DNA of 64,000 bases from assembly GCA_900315435.1 (NCBI GenBank), contig OMYY01000006.1, positions 1 to 64,000 of the forward strand. The letters run 5' to 3'. The position numbers were made by a program, and so were the translations under genes. The DNA comes from an uncultured Spirochaetaceae bacterium. GTDB taxonomy: Bacteria > Spirochaetota > Spirochaetia > Sphaerochaetales > Sphaerochaetaceae. The notes under the pieces were generated by a model. That model had not been told where the DNA came from, ran no database searches, and was given only the letters and a program-made list of their open reading frames with translations. Below, one piece after another: positions 26,174 through 34,759 of this stretch. The stretch's first letter is position 1. Each line of letters begins with the position of its first letter.

Positions 26174-26728
26174 TCAATCCCGGAAAGAGACATGAAGGTC
26201 CTGGTCGAACGGCCGGTCGACATCCAGCGCCAGTCCGCTGACGGCGCCGATTGCCTGTGCGGCCCGCTCGGTACGCCCCAGGCTGGTCCGCTCAGGGATG
26301 ATCTCGATGGTGTGGCTCTCGTCGTCCTTGGTCACCAGGCTGAAGACCACCATCGCCTTCTTGTGGCGCTTGCGGCTGGGCTTCGCGTCCGCTTTCGTGT
26401 CGCCTTTGACGAAATGGGTGATGGCCAGCCCCTTGATTTCCTCGTAGGGAAACACCTTCTTCTTGACAAACGGGCCGAAACCGAACAAGGAAACCACCGT
26501 CTTCTTCTGTGGGTCGAATACCCATCCCTCCCGATAGAGCAGCCCGAAGAAACAGAGCAGGGAGCAGGCAATGGGAACCGCGAACGAGCCAGTGGCCTCG
26601 GGATCGCCCATGGTGACCACCATCCCCCAAAGGAAAAAAGCAAGGGAAAGCGCGTATATGGCCTTCCGGAACGAGGTGGCCTGGTAGACAATCCGACCAG
26701 CCTTCCGTTTTGTCGTCATACGGATCAT
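26174..26728 (-). CDS. Two-helix membrane protein of unknown function
   Basis: 184 residues from the ATG at 26728, which follows GGGGGCGAAG. A basic N-terminus (MTTKRKAGR) leads into two hydrophobic helices (YALSLAFFLWGMVVTMG and FAVPIACSLLCFFGLLY). A cytoplasmic soluble domain follows, with beta-rich segments such as WVFDPQKKTVVSLFGFGPFVKKKVFPYEEIKGLAI and MVVFSLVTKDDESHTIEIIPE, reminiscent of a bacterial PH-like (bPH) fold. It lies between oppF and oppA on the opposite strand. No family could be named with confidence. Confidence 0.65.
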   Translation of the reverse strand: MIRMTTKRKAGRIVYQATSFRKAIYALSLAFFLWGMVVTMGDPEATGSFAVPIACSLLCFFGLLYREGWVFDPQKKTVVSLFGFGPFVKKKVFPYEEIKGLAITHFVKGDTKADAKPSRKRHKKAMVVFSLVTKDDESHTIEIIPERTSLGRTERAAQAIGAVSGLALDVDRPFDQDLHVSFRD

Positions 26729-26785
26729 GCTTCGCCCCCTATATACACCAAACTGCATTTTCTTACAGATTCTTTTGCAAACAGT

Positions 26786-26848
26786 TTGATTTTTTTAGGA
26801 AATGATGGTGTAATGTACTCTAAGATATTTCTGGTATTTTGAATACCA
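26786..26848 (+). promoter_or_regulatory. Predicted oppA promoter and leader hairpin
   Basis: -35 TTGATT (26786-26791), 17-bp spacer, -10 TGTAAT (26809-26814). The leader carries a 7-bp hairpin TGGTATT/AATACCA (26832-26848, 3-nt loop) four bases before the AAGGAG ribosome-binding site. Confidence 0.5.
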
Positions 26849-26868
26849 TTACGAAGGAGATTCAGTCT

Positions 26869-28629
26869 ATGAAGAAAACCATGACTTTTGCCATTGGCGC
26901 GCTTCTTGCCAGCTCCCTTTTCGTTTCTTGCGGAAAGAAAGCTGCTGAGACCAGTGCCGCTCCGGCCGCACAGACTGCCGCCAAGCCCGCCGCAGCTGCC
27001 GCTACCGCCGCCCCGGCTGCAAAGCCCGCTGCCGCTGCTCCTGCCGCTACTGCCGCTCCGGCTCAGGCCGCTGCACCCGCAGCCGCTCCTGCCGCTGCCG
27101 CTCCTGCTGCCAAGAGTGATGAGGTGGTGTTCCGCATCGCCAATGGTGCCGAACCCGAGTCCATCGATCCGGCTCTGATCCAGGGCGTTCCTGAGCACAG
27201 AATCTACGAGGCGCTCTTCGAGGGTCTGGTAGCCACCAATCCGAAAGATGCCAGCCCGATTCCGGGTGTCGCCGAAAGCTGGGAAATCAGTGATGATGGT
27301 ACCCGGTATACCTTCCATCTGAGAGATGCCAAGTGGTCTGATGGCGAGCCGATCACTGCGGACGATGTCGTCTACACCTGGTTGCGCGAGCTGAATCCGG
27401 CTACCGGTTCCCGCTATGCGTGGTTCCCCTGCATGTTCCTGAAGGGCGCTTCCGAATACAACAGCGGCAAGGCTGACGCTTCCGCCGTGCAGATTCGCGC
27501 GCTGGATGCCCACACCTTCCAGATGGATCTGGTCGGGCCCCTTCCGTACGCGCTCGGCGCTCTGATCCACTATTCCTTCGCCATCCTGCCGAAGCATGCG
27601 ATCGAGAAGTATGGCGCTGACTGGACCAAGCCCGAGAACTTCGTCGGCAATGGCCCGTACGTGCTGAGCGAGCACCTTCCTCAGACCTCCCTCACCGTCG
27701 TCAAGAACCCCAACTACTGGGATGCTGACAACGTGAAGCTCGACAAGGTCGTCTTCTACGCTTCCGACAGCCTCACCACCAACTACAACATGTATCTGAA
27801 TGGCGAGATTGACTGGGATACCTCCGTTCCGCTTGACCAGCTTGACGCTGCCAAGATGAGACCGGACTTCAACTCCGCCCCGCAGCTGTCCACCTACTAC
27901 TACGTCCTCCAGAACGAGAAGGCTCCGGTGAACGACGTCAGAGTCAGAAAGGCTCTCGCGCTTGCCATCGACCGCCAGGCTCTGGTCGACCAGGTCACCA
28001 AGGCCGGTCAGATTCCCGCTTGGGGCATCGTCCCGTCGATGGCCGGCTACGATTCGCTGGAGTTCCCCAATGGCGACGACCATGAGGCCGACATCGAGCA
28101 GGCACAGAAGTATCTGGCTGACGCCGGTTATCCGAATGGTGTCGGTTTCCCGACCCTGACCGTCCTGTACAACACCAACGACTCCCACAAGAAGGTCGCT
28201 GAGTTCGTCCAGCAGGAGTGGAAGACCAACCTCGGAATCAACGTCGTCCTGGAGAACCAGGAGTGGCAGACCTATCTGGCCAACAGAAACGCCGGCAACT
28301 TCCTTGTCGCCCGCGCTGGCTGGGTTGGCGACTACCAGGATCCGAACACCTTCCTTGACATGTTCATCACCGGTGCCGGCATGAACGGCGGAAGATACTC
28401 CAACGAAGAGTACGACCTGCTGATCAACGAAGCCGCCCGCATGCCGGCCGGCGAGGATCGCTTCGAGGTCCTGAAGACCGCGGAAGACATCATGATCAAC
28501 CAGGATCAGGCGCTCATCCCGTTCTACTACTACACCACTCTCAACATGATTGATACCAACAAGTGGGGTGGCTGGTATCCGAACACCATGGACTACCATC
28601 CGGTCAAGGATGTCTACCTGAAGAAGTAA
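26869..28629 (+). CDS. oppA: Peptide-binding lipoprotein OppA (SBP family 5) with long Ala/Pro tether
   Basis: 586 residues. The signal peptide ends in the lipobox LFVSC with Cys21 as lipidation site. Residues 22-82 are a low-complexity Ala/Pro/Lys/Thr tether. The binding domain then begins DEVVFRIANGAEPESIDPAL, the usual start of SBP family 5, with WEISDDGTRYTFHLRDAKWSDGEPITADDVVYTW and FVGNGPYVL. It delivers peptides to OppBCDF, encoded just upstream beyond one opposite-strand gene. GGAGA precedes the ATG. It has its own promoter and terminator, allowing higher expression than the permease genes. Confidence 0.93.
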   Translation: MKKTMTFAIGALLASSLFVSCGKKAAETSAAPAAQTAAKPAAAAATAAPAAKPAAAAPAATAAPAQAAAPAAAPAAAAPAAKSDEVVFRIANGAEPESIDPALIQGVPEHRIYEALFEGLVATNPKDASPIPGVAESWEISDDGTRYTFHLRDAKWSDGEPITADDVVYTWLRELNPATGSRYAWFPCMFLKGASEYNSGKADASAVQIRALDAHTFQMDLVGPLPYALGALIHYSFAILPKHAIEKYGADWTKPENFVGNGPYVLSEHLPQTSLTVVKNPNYWDADNVKLDKVVFYASDSLTTNYNMYLNGEIDWDTSVPLDQLDAAKMRPDFNSAPQLSTYYYVLQNEKAPVNDVRVRKALALAIDRQALVDQVTKAGQIPAWGIVPSMAGYDSLEFPNGDDHEADIEQAQKYLADAGYPNGVGFPTLTVLYNTNDSHKKVAEFVQQEWKTNLGINVVLENQEWQTYLANRNAGNFLVARAGWVGDYQDPNTFLDMFITGAGMNGGRYSNEEYDLLINEAARMPAGEDRFEVLKTAEDIMINQDQALIPFYYYTTLNMIDTNKWGGWYPNTMDYHPVKDVYLKK

Positions 28630-28646
28630 CTTCAAGCAGAGTCACC

Positions 28647-28678
28647 AAAAGCCGCTCCGAAAGGGGCGGCTTTCTTGT
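28647..28678 (+). terminator. Terminator after oppA
   Basis: Stem AAAGCCGCTCC with GGGGCGGCTTT (one wobble pair, GAAA-type loop), then CTTGTCTT. Confidence 0.85.
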
Positions 28679-29533
28679 CTTCGGGATCAAGTGCCACGAG
28701 AAGGATGCCGCCCTTGCGCAAAGAAATTCCAACCTAGGGCTCGGCATCTCATCTCCCGTGTAAGGAAAGCTCAAAACAAGGAGACCGAATACAGCCTCCT
28801 TGGAACCCTCAAAGGGGAGATGACATGCAGTCATTTGTTTCCCAGGGAAACGAGTTGTATTACCGGATCTGCCAAAAAAACGGGAAGCACGCATTTGTGC
28901 GAACTTGATTTCCTCCTTCCCGATGACGCAAAAGCCATCCCGGTCGAATCTAGAGCTCGCGTACGAAAGAACATGCCTCGATTGACGCGTTCAAGCAGAA
29001 ATTCCCGGCTCTTGCCACCAATCCCTGCATCATCAGCCAGAAAGACAAAGATATCCATATGTATCCCTGCTATCTTGCATGGTGTAGCAAAGCAAAAAAG
29101 ACGCAAGGTTTTCTGCCATCCCCGCAATAAGGCCTAAAAACTTCTCGTTCTCCGTAAAAGACATGTTGGACCATCATGTACCACATAAATTGCGGCAGTG
29201 CCTGATATGGACTCAAAGGGGGCGTTCTAAACGAATGGAGAGAATCAATGTGCTTGAAGATAAAACCCACACCCTTATATGCTTTCGGCTTCCACGGTTT
29301 ATGACAATCTTCTGATTTTTCCCTTAGTTTAGGCATTGAGCATCTCGCCACCCCAGCCAGAAATAAGACTCTCTAGCACCACCGGCAGCCATGCAGATGC
29401 CTCACCTTCTCTTCCTGTCCGTACACCACCATGACCAGAGCTTACATCGCACAGGAAACTGTAGCAGTCCATAGATATCTTCTTGATAGAATCAAAAAAT
29501 CCTTGACGCAATAGCGAAACTATCACAGAGTAT
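28679..29533. other. 855 bp without a supported gene
   Basis: Base composition shifts here from GC-rich to AT-richer. Short open stretches occur in several frames (for example a 27-codon frame from 28824, and an open segment near 28975-29130 that starts after a TAG), but none has a ribosome-binding site or a recognisable domain. It looks like decayed coding sequence at the left edge of the nagB-TRAP cluster. The last 60 bases hold that cluster's promoter region. Confidence 0.45.
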
Positions 29534-29559
29534 AGGAAACGATTACGTAAACGTTTCCT
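29534..29559. promoter_or_regulatory. Candidate LacI-family operator before the nagB-TRAP cluster
   Basis: Inverted repeat AGGAAACG (29534-29541) with CGTTTCCT (29552-29559), enclosing the palindrome TTACGTAA (29543-29550). CG-centred palindromes of this kind are typical LacI-family sites, and a LacI-family gene ends the cluster. The site lies 16 bp before the first ATG. Confidence 0.6.
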
Positions 29560-29574
29560 TAAAAGAAGGCTATC

Positions 29575-30378
29575 ATGGACGAATCTCTTCACTACTCATT
29601 CAAGATGACCATCTCTCCCTGCCGCAAAGCGATGGGAGTTGCTGCCGGCATATGTGGCGAGCGTATACTGTGCAGTCTGTTGGAGGAAAAAGCACATGTT
29701 CGTGTAATTATGGGATCTGCTCCCAGCCAAGACGATGTTCTAGCTTACCTCCGGAACAGTAAGAAAATCGATTGGACAAGGATTGAAGTGTTCCACATGG
29801 ACGAATACGTCGGAATCTCTCCTGATGACAAAGCCGCATTCTCAAACTATCTGTGTAGAACGCTCCTCGATTATGTCCCGATTGGAGCCTTCCACAGGAT
29901 AATCGCCGACACCAGAGAGCCGGAAGAAATATGCAAAGAATATGGAGCCCTTCTCAATGAGGCACCGATAGACCTGGTTTTCCTCGGAATAGGGGAAAAC
30001 GGACATATTGCTTTCAACGACCCAGCCATGGCGGATTTAAGAGATCCTCTCACCATGAAAGTCGTCCAACTAGACGATGCTTGCAGAATGCAACAAGTAC
30101 ATGACGGTTGTTTCCCAACCATTGATGCAGTACCTAAACAGGCGGTCACGCTTACAGTTCCCACATTGTTGAAAGGATCCCATCTGGTCTGCACTGTTCC
30201 AACCATCAGAAAGAACAATGCATGCCTGCGACTGGTCATGGGAAGCATCAGCGCCGCTTGTCCCGCAACAGCGATGAGGATACACCCTGATGCAAACATT
30301 TTCATGGACAATGAGTCAGGGAAAGGCATTCCAGAGTTTGAAACTGCCGAAACATGTATCGGCAAAAAAGACAAATAG
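29575..30378 (+). CDS. NagB-family amino-sugar phosphate deaminase/isomerase
   Basis: 267 residues. NagB fold motifs: VRVIMGSAPSQDD (phosphate loop), VFHMDEYVGIS (general-base Asp) and LGIGENGHIAFNDPAMADL (catalytic His loop). It is clearly diverged from the nagB at 10782-11534. AGAAGG precedes the ATG. It is first in a cluster with a TRAP transporter, a cupin-like protein and a LacI regulator, so a role in the catabolism of an imported amino sugar or amino-sugar acid is inferred. Base usage is AT-richer than in flanking operons. Confidence 0.85.
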   Translation: MDESLHYSFKMTISPCRKAMGVAAGICGERILCSLLEEKAHVRVIMGSAPSQDDVLAYLRNSKKIDWTRIEVFHMDEYVGISPDDKAAFSNYLCRTLLDYVPIGAFHRIIADTREPEEICKEYGALLNEAPIDLVFLGIGENGHIAFNDPAMADLRDPLTMKVVQLDDACRMQQVHDGCFPTIDAVPKQAVTLTVPTLLKGSHLVCTVPTIRKNNACLRLVMGSISAACPATAMRIHPDANIFMDNESGKGIPEFETAETCIGKKDK

Positions 30379-30388
30379 GAGGTTTGTC

Positions 30389-31384
30389 ATGAAAAAACTA
30401 TTGTCAGCATTGGCAATCGTTTCCGTGTTGTTGGTTCCATTGTTCGCAAATGGGAAACAAGAGCAGAAAGAGGCTGTTACAGGCAAAGGCCCGTATGAAG
30501 TGAAATTCTCTACCGAGAATGGAGCAGAAGACGTAGAGACAAAAGCCCTAATGGAAATCAAGGAAATCCTCAACAAAAGCGGGAAATTCAAGATTGAGGT
30601 ATTCATCGGCGGAGCTCTTGGAGAAAACGACGACACACTCGAGCAGGCGATTCAAGGCGCACCTATTGTAACCGTATCAGATCCGGGACGGCTTATGAGT
30701 TTCGTCAACGCCTATGGAATCATACAGATGCCATACTTCATCGACGACATCTCGGTCGTCAACAGGCTTATGGATACGGACATCTACAAGAACTGGGAAG
30801 ACCAGTTTGAAAGCCAAGGAATCAAGCTCCTTACGTCAAATTGGTACAGTGGGCCACGGAATTTCATCCTCAACAAGGAAGTCCATCAACCTTCCGACCT
30901 GAAGGGACAGAAAATCAGGACAATTGCCAGTCCTCTGTTCACGGAAAGCGTCAATGCGATGGGTGCCGTTGCGACTCCCATGTCATGGACCGAAGTCTAT
31001 TCCGGCATCGAGCAAAAAGCCATCGATGGCTGCGAAGCACAAACACCGACCTCGTATGCATCCCATCTCTGGGAAATCTGCAAGTACACAAACAAGACTG
31101 AGCATTTTCAGCTGATTGGGTGCCCCTGCATCGGAACTACGACATTCAACAGTTGGGATCCAGAAGCCCAAAATCTGTTTGTGCAGACCTTCCGTGACGT
31201 TGGGAAAAAATACCAGACACTCGTTCTCAACATGATTGAGGAAGAAGAGAAAGAGATGGCTAAGAAAGGAATGGTATTTGTCCAAGTTGACAAAACGCCC
31301 TTCAAGAAGGCCGTCGAACCCGTGTACGAAAAGCTTGGTTATACCGAACTGAAAGAACAATTGGTCAAGGAACTTGGCCTATAA
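30389..31384 (+). CDS. dctP: TRAP transporter substrate-binding protein DctP
   Basis: 331 residues with a signal peptide (KKLLSALAIVSVLLVPLFANG; no lipobox Cys). The DctP-type fold is marked by FIGGALGENDDTLEQAIQGAP, PSDLKGQKIRTIASPLFTESVNAMGAVATPMSWTEVYSGIEQKAIDG and the late conserved WDPEAQNLF. It binds the substrate, usually a carboxylate, in the periplasm for the sodium-driven DctQM permease. AGGAGG overlaps the nagB stop, ten bp before the ATG. A hairpin separates it from dctQ. Confidence 0.93.
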   Translation: MKKLLSALAIVSVLLVPLFANGKQEQKEAVTGKGPYEVKFSTENGAEDVETKALMEIKEILNKSGKFKIEVFIGGALGENDDTLEQAIQGAPIVTVSDPGRLMSFVNAYGIIQMPYFIDDISVVNRLMDTDIYKNWEDQFESQGIKLLTSNWYSGPRNFILNKEVHQPSDLKGQKIRTIASPLFTESVNAMGAVATPMSWTEVYSGIEQKAIDGCEAQTPTSYASHLWEICKYTNKTEHFQLIGCPCIGTTTFNSWDPEAQNLFVQTFRDVGKKYQTLVLNMIEEEEKEMAKKGMVFVQVDKTPFKKAVEPVYEKLGYTELKEQLVKELGL

Positions 31385-31392
31385 TCTTATCA

Positions 31393-31418
31393 GGTTCCCC
31401 GCCTTTTGGTGGGGAACC
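31393..31418 (+). other. Hairpin between dctP and dctQ
   Basis: Eight-bp stem GGTTCCCC (31393-31400) with GGGGAACC (31411-31418), no T run. It probably stabilises the dctP message relative to the permease genes. Confidence 0.7.
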
Positions 31419-31432
31419 GTTGGGAGAAAGAT

Positions 31433-31939
31433 ATGGCGGAGAGAAAAAAAGCCCCATTGAGGGTTTTGTATGAATATGTCTGCAAGGGGGAGCAATACTT
31501 GGCTGCTGCACTGTTCATCACGATTGTTGCCCTCGTATTTATTTCAGCATTGACCCGCAAAATGGGATTTCCCATCCAATGGACCATGGATATCACCAAA
31601 ATCTGCTTTGCATGGCTCTCCTTCATAAGCGGAGACATTGCTCTGCGCAATGGAGCTCTCCCAAGCATGGACATGTTGGTGAAGAAACTACCAGACAAAC
31701 TACAACTCATCATCAAGTACATGGTTTGGCTGATGATGCTGGCGTTGTTGGTTTTCTTTGTGTATTTCGGACTGAAGCTTGCTAGCTCAAATTCCAAACG
31801 TCAGTTTCAGACCTTGGCGGTCAGCTACTCGGTGGTCTCCATGAGCCTTCCTGTTTGTGCTCTCTGCATGTGTTTCTCCGTCATGTACTCCATTGCAAAT
31901 GATGTCAAATCTCGATGGGAAAACAGGAGGGGAAAATGA
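31433..31939 (+). CDS. dctQ: TRAP transporter small permease DctQ
   Basis: 168 residues with four predicted helices. The family pattern LVFISALTRKMGFPIQWTMDITKICFAWLSFISGDIALRNG is evident. It forms the membrane complex with DctM. GGGAGAAAG precedes the ATG, and the last codons overlap dctM in an ATGA. Confidence 0.9.
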   Translation: MAERKKAPLRVLYEYVCKGEQYLAAALFITIVALVFISALTRKMGFPIQWTMDITKICFAWLSFISGDIALRNGALPSMDMLVKKLPDKLQLIIKYMVWLMMLALLVFFVYFGLKLASSNSKRQFQTLAVSYSVVSMSLPVCALCMCFSVMYSIANDVKSRWENRRGK

Positions 31940-33222
31940 TAATTCTTCTCGTATTGTTCGTATCATTGCTTTTGTTAGGGATGCCAATCGCCTTTGTAAT
32001 CGGCATCGCCGGCACTGGTTTTTTCTTCACATCACACTCGGTTCCCTGGACGGTGCTGGTACAACGTGTTGTCGCTCAGACCCAGTCGTTTACCTTTCTT
32101 GCGGTTCCATTCTTCATTTTTGCCGGAAACTTGATGAACGAGACAGGCATCACCAAAAACCTTCTTTCGCTTGCCCGCCTCCTCACGCGCAGCATGTATG
32201 GAGGGGTCGCTCAGGTCAACGTCGTTCTTTCCACGTTGATGGGAGGAGTTTCCGGCTCGGCAGTAGCGGATGCCAGCATGGAAATCCGCGTTCTCGGCCC
32301 AGAAATGGACCGGCAAGGTTACCCCAAAGGGTATACTGCCGCAATCACGTGCCTCTCCGGACTTATCACCGCCACTATCCCTCCAAGCCTCGGTCTGATC
32401 CTCTACGGTTTTCTGGGGAATGTCTCAATCGGCAGGCTTTTTGTGGCAGGCATCATTCCCGGCCTTCTCATGTGTCTCTTCCTCATGGTTACGGTGACCA
32501 TGACAGCAAAGAAGCACCACTACGACCCGCCCAAAGAGGGGGCAAAGGCTCCGACCTGCAAGGAACTCTGCACAAACCTGAAAACTTCCATCTGGGCGCT
32601 GTTGTTCCCATTGATTCTCATTGTCGGCATCCGTTTTGGGGTTTTCACGCCTTCTGAAGCGGGAGCTTTCGCTGTGGTATATGCTCTTTTCTGTGGTGCG
32701 TTCATCTACAAGGAACTCTCTTGGACCAAGTTCAAGAAAGCTTTGAAAAATGCCATCTCAGACCTAGGAAGCATCATCATCATTATCGCTTTCAGTGGGA
32801 TTTTCGGATATGCGCTCACTTACGGAGAAGTACCCGTATTGATGAGCAAGGCCCTGCTCTCCATTACCGATAACGGCACATTGATGATGCTGATCATGAT
32901 GGCTTTCCTCTTTTTCGCAGGCATGTTTCTGGACAGCGATGTAAACACGTTGCTCTTGACTCCCCTCTTCGTTCCGGTCGTGACTGCCATGGGTATCGAC
33001 CCCGTCCATTTCGGTATCTGCATGTCTACCATGATCACCCTTGGTTGCATGACACCCCCGGTAGGAACCGGCATCTACGTGGTGTGCGGCATCGAAGGCT
33101 GTTCGATTGGAGACTTCATCAAAGAATCCATTCCCTTCTTTGTGGCAATCCTCATCGAAGTACTGGTTCTTATTCTCATTCCCCAGTTGTCTCTCTTCTT
33201 GCCGAATCTGGTATTTGGATAA
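31936..33222 (+). CDS. dctM: TRAP transporter large permease DctM
   Basis: 428 residues, multi-helix. Family motifs include FTFLAVPFFIFAGNLMNETGIT, MGGVSGSAVADASMEIRVLGPEM, TIPPSLGLILYG, and GCMTPPVGTGIYVVCGIEG near the C-terminus. It is the sodium-coupled translocating subunit. GGAGGGGAAA precedes the ATG, which overlaps the dctQ stop. Confidence 0.95.
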   Translation: MIILLVLFVSLLLLGMPIAFVIGIAGTGFFFTSHSVPWTVLVQRVVAQTQSFTFLAVPFFIFAGNLMNETGITKNLLSLARLLTRSMYGGVAQVNVVLSTLMGGVSGSAVADASMEIRVLGPEMDRQGYPKGYTAAITCLSGLITATIPPSLGLILYGFLGNVSIGRLFVAGIIPGLLMCLFLMVTVTMTAKKHHYDPPKEGAKAPTCKELCTNLKTSIWALLFPLILIVGIRFGVFTPSEAGAFAVVYALFCGAFIYKELSWTKFKKALKNAISDLGSIIIIIAFSGIFGYALTYGEVPVLMSKALLSITDNGTLMMLIMMAFLFFAGMFLDSDVNTLLLTPLFVPVVTAMGIDPVHFGICMSTMITLGCMTPPVGTGIYVVCGIEGCSIGDFIKESIPFFVAILIEVLVLILIPQLSLFLPNLVFG

Positions 33223-33226
33223 GACC

Positions 33227-33625
33227 ATGCGGAAAATCAATATCAGAACCAATTCCATTCATGGTTTCCAGGATGCGTATGCTAACACATCCTGGAGAAT
33301 TTCCCATGCAAGGTATGATGCAAGGACCAACGACATCGCAACCTTCGGCATCCTTGAGAAACACCTCGAGACTGAAGAGGCTTTTTTGCTACTGGAAGGA
33401 AACGCGTTCCTCGTGACCGCAGGCAAAGAAAATATACCATCTCCCCCATTGGTAACTCCCTTTACGAAGGGGGAAGTTCTCCTTGTAGAGAAGGCCGAAT
33501 GGCATGTATGTATACATACCCCAGGCAGTCATATCCTCATCATCGAGAACGGGAAAGAATCGAAAAGCGAACAGAGCGTTATCGACGCATCCATGCGCAA
33601 GGCGATTGTTAGTCGTGTTTCATAG
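33227..33625 (+). CDS. Small cupin-like protein
   Basis: 132 residues. The central part FGILEKHLETEEAFLLLEGNAFLVTAG and GEVLLVEKAEWHVCIHTPGSHILIIENG reads like one cupin barrel with conserved His and Glu at metal-binding positions. It starts five bases after dctM without a strong ribosome-binding site, so coupling is likely. By position it may handle an anomer or epimer step for the substrate of the TRAP transporter. Precise family not recognised. Confidence 0.65.
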   Translation: MRKINIRTNSIHGFQDAYANTSWRISHARYDARTNDIATFGILEKHLETEEAFLLLEGNAFLVTAGKENIPSPPLVTPFTKGEVLLVEKAEWHVCIHTPGSHILIIENGKESKSEQSVIDASMRKAIVSRVS

Positions 33626-33681
33626 ACGGCCTGCCGATTTACGCATATGATGAACAAGAAGAAAGAATTGGTGGCACGCTG

Positions 33682-34740
33682 ATGGCTACGCTCAAAGATA
33701 TATCGAAAGCAACCGGTTACTCGCTTGTCTCCATTCACCGGGCCCTTTACCATAAGGAGGGTTTGAGTGACGAAACAAGGCAAAAAATCCTTGATACCGT
33801 CAAAGCGATGGGATACGAGGTCAACTACATGGCATCCTCTCTCAAGAGGAAACCCCTGCATGTCGTCTTCGTAGGCAAGAAACCCCGAAAACCATTTGAT
33901 TACCATGATATGCTCTCCCAAGGAGTAAGGGATGCCTTCCACCAAAACCAAGGGCTGAACATCGAGTTGAAGGAGTATTACTTTTTTGGCGCATCTCCTG
34001 TCGAGCAAGAAGAGATGCAATGCCAAATTCTAGATACCCTCTATGGTCTTCCCAACCTTGACGGAGTCGTGATCATGCCTGCCAGTACAGACATCAAACT
34101 CCAGTTTGCCGTTCAGAAACTGATAAGCAGGAAGATTCCTGTTGTTTTTGCCGACGACTCTTTCGAACAAATGGACTATTTCTGTGCAGTCCAACCATTC
34201 AATGACCGCATTGGGCAAACAGGTGCGGAATTCATGAGCATGATCTGCCCTCCAGGCAAAATACTTGTCGCTCTTGGAAGTCCCAACAGCAAGGGCCAGT
34301 CGCAAAATTTCCAAGGATTCGAAACCTATCTCAAGGAACATGCCCCCCGTTATTCGTGCATCCCTGTGGAGAGTTGCGACAACGAGGAACAGCTGGTACG
34401 GAATCTGGCTTCCAAAATTGATGGCCAGGTCGTCGGTCTCTACACAGTCCGGGAATCCAACACTCCGGCCCTGTGTAAGGCGGCACGGCTCTCCGGCCGC
34501 ACAGACCTGCGGGTCATCGGATGCGACCTCTCCAAGGAAAACCAAGCGTTCCTCGAAAAAGGCATCCTTACCGCCATTCTTGACATGGACTCCTATCGCC
34601 AAGGCTACCTGGCGATGCACGCATTGCAAGACTATCTGCTCAAGGGCACCACTCCCAGCCACAAGCTCATGACCGTCCCCGTCCGGCTGGTGATCAGAAG
34701 CAATCTGGACTATTACAAGGCAGAGCTTCCAAACAGCTGA
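33682..34740 (+). CDS. LacI-family transcriptional regulator
   Basis: 352 residues. N-terminal helix-turn-helix LKDISKATGYSLVSIHRALYHKEGLSDETRQKI with hinge helix NYMASSLKRK, then a periplasmic-binding-protein-like sensor (LDGVVIMPAS, KIPVVFADDSFEQMDYFCAVQPFNDRIGQTGAEFM). The recognition helix begins SLVSIHRAL instead of the common SxxTVSRAL, so its operator may differ. It is the last gene of the nagB-TRAP cluster and the natural candidate to bind the palindrome at 29534-29559. Confidence 0.9.
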   Translation: MATLKDISKATGYSLVSIHRALYHKEGLSDETRQKILDTVKAMGYEVNYMASSLKRKPLHVVFVGKKPRKPFDYHDMLSQGVRDAFHQNQGLNIELKEYYFFGASPVEQEEMQCQILDTLYGLPNLDGVVIMPASTDIKLQFAVQKLISRKIPVVFADDSFEQMDYFCAVQPFNDRIGQTGAEFMSMICPPGKILVALGSPNSKGQSQNFQGFETYLKEHAPRYSCIPVESCDNEEQLVRNLASKIDGQVVGLYTVRESNTPALCKAARLSGRTDLRVIGCDLSKENQAFLEKGILTAILDMDSYRQGYLAMHALQDYLLKGTTPSHKLMTVPVRLVIRSNLDYYKAELPNS

Positions 34741-34757
34741 GGCTTGTCAGGCAAGCC
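34741..34757. other. Short hairpin between convergent genes
   Basis: GGCTTG (34741-34746) with CAAGCC (34752-34757) in the 19-bp gap between the LacI and acyltransferase stops, with no T run. Confidence 0.4.
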
Positions 34758-34759
34758 CC

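Noticed and set aside
28691-29137. 148-codon frame after the oppA terminator
   Set aside because: Composition is not protein-like and it starts without a ribosome-binding site inside the terminator flank; treated as non-coding or decayed.
29329-29592. 87-codon minus-strand frame upstream of nagB
   Set aside because: It covers the promoter and operator of the nagB-TRAP cluster, with no domain or ribosome-binding site.
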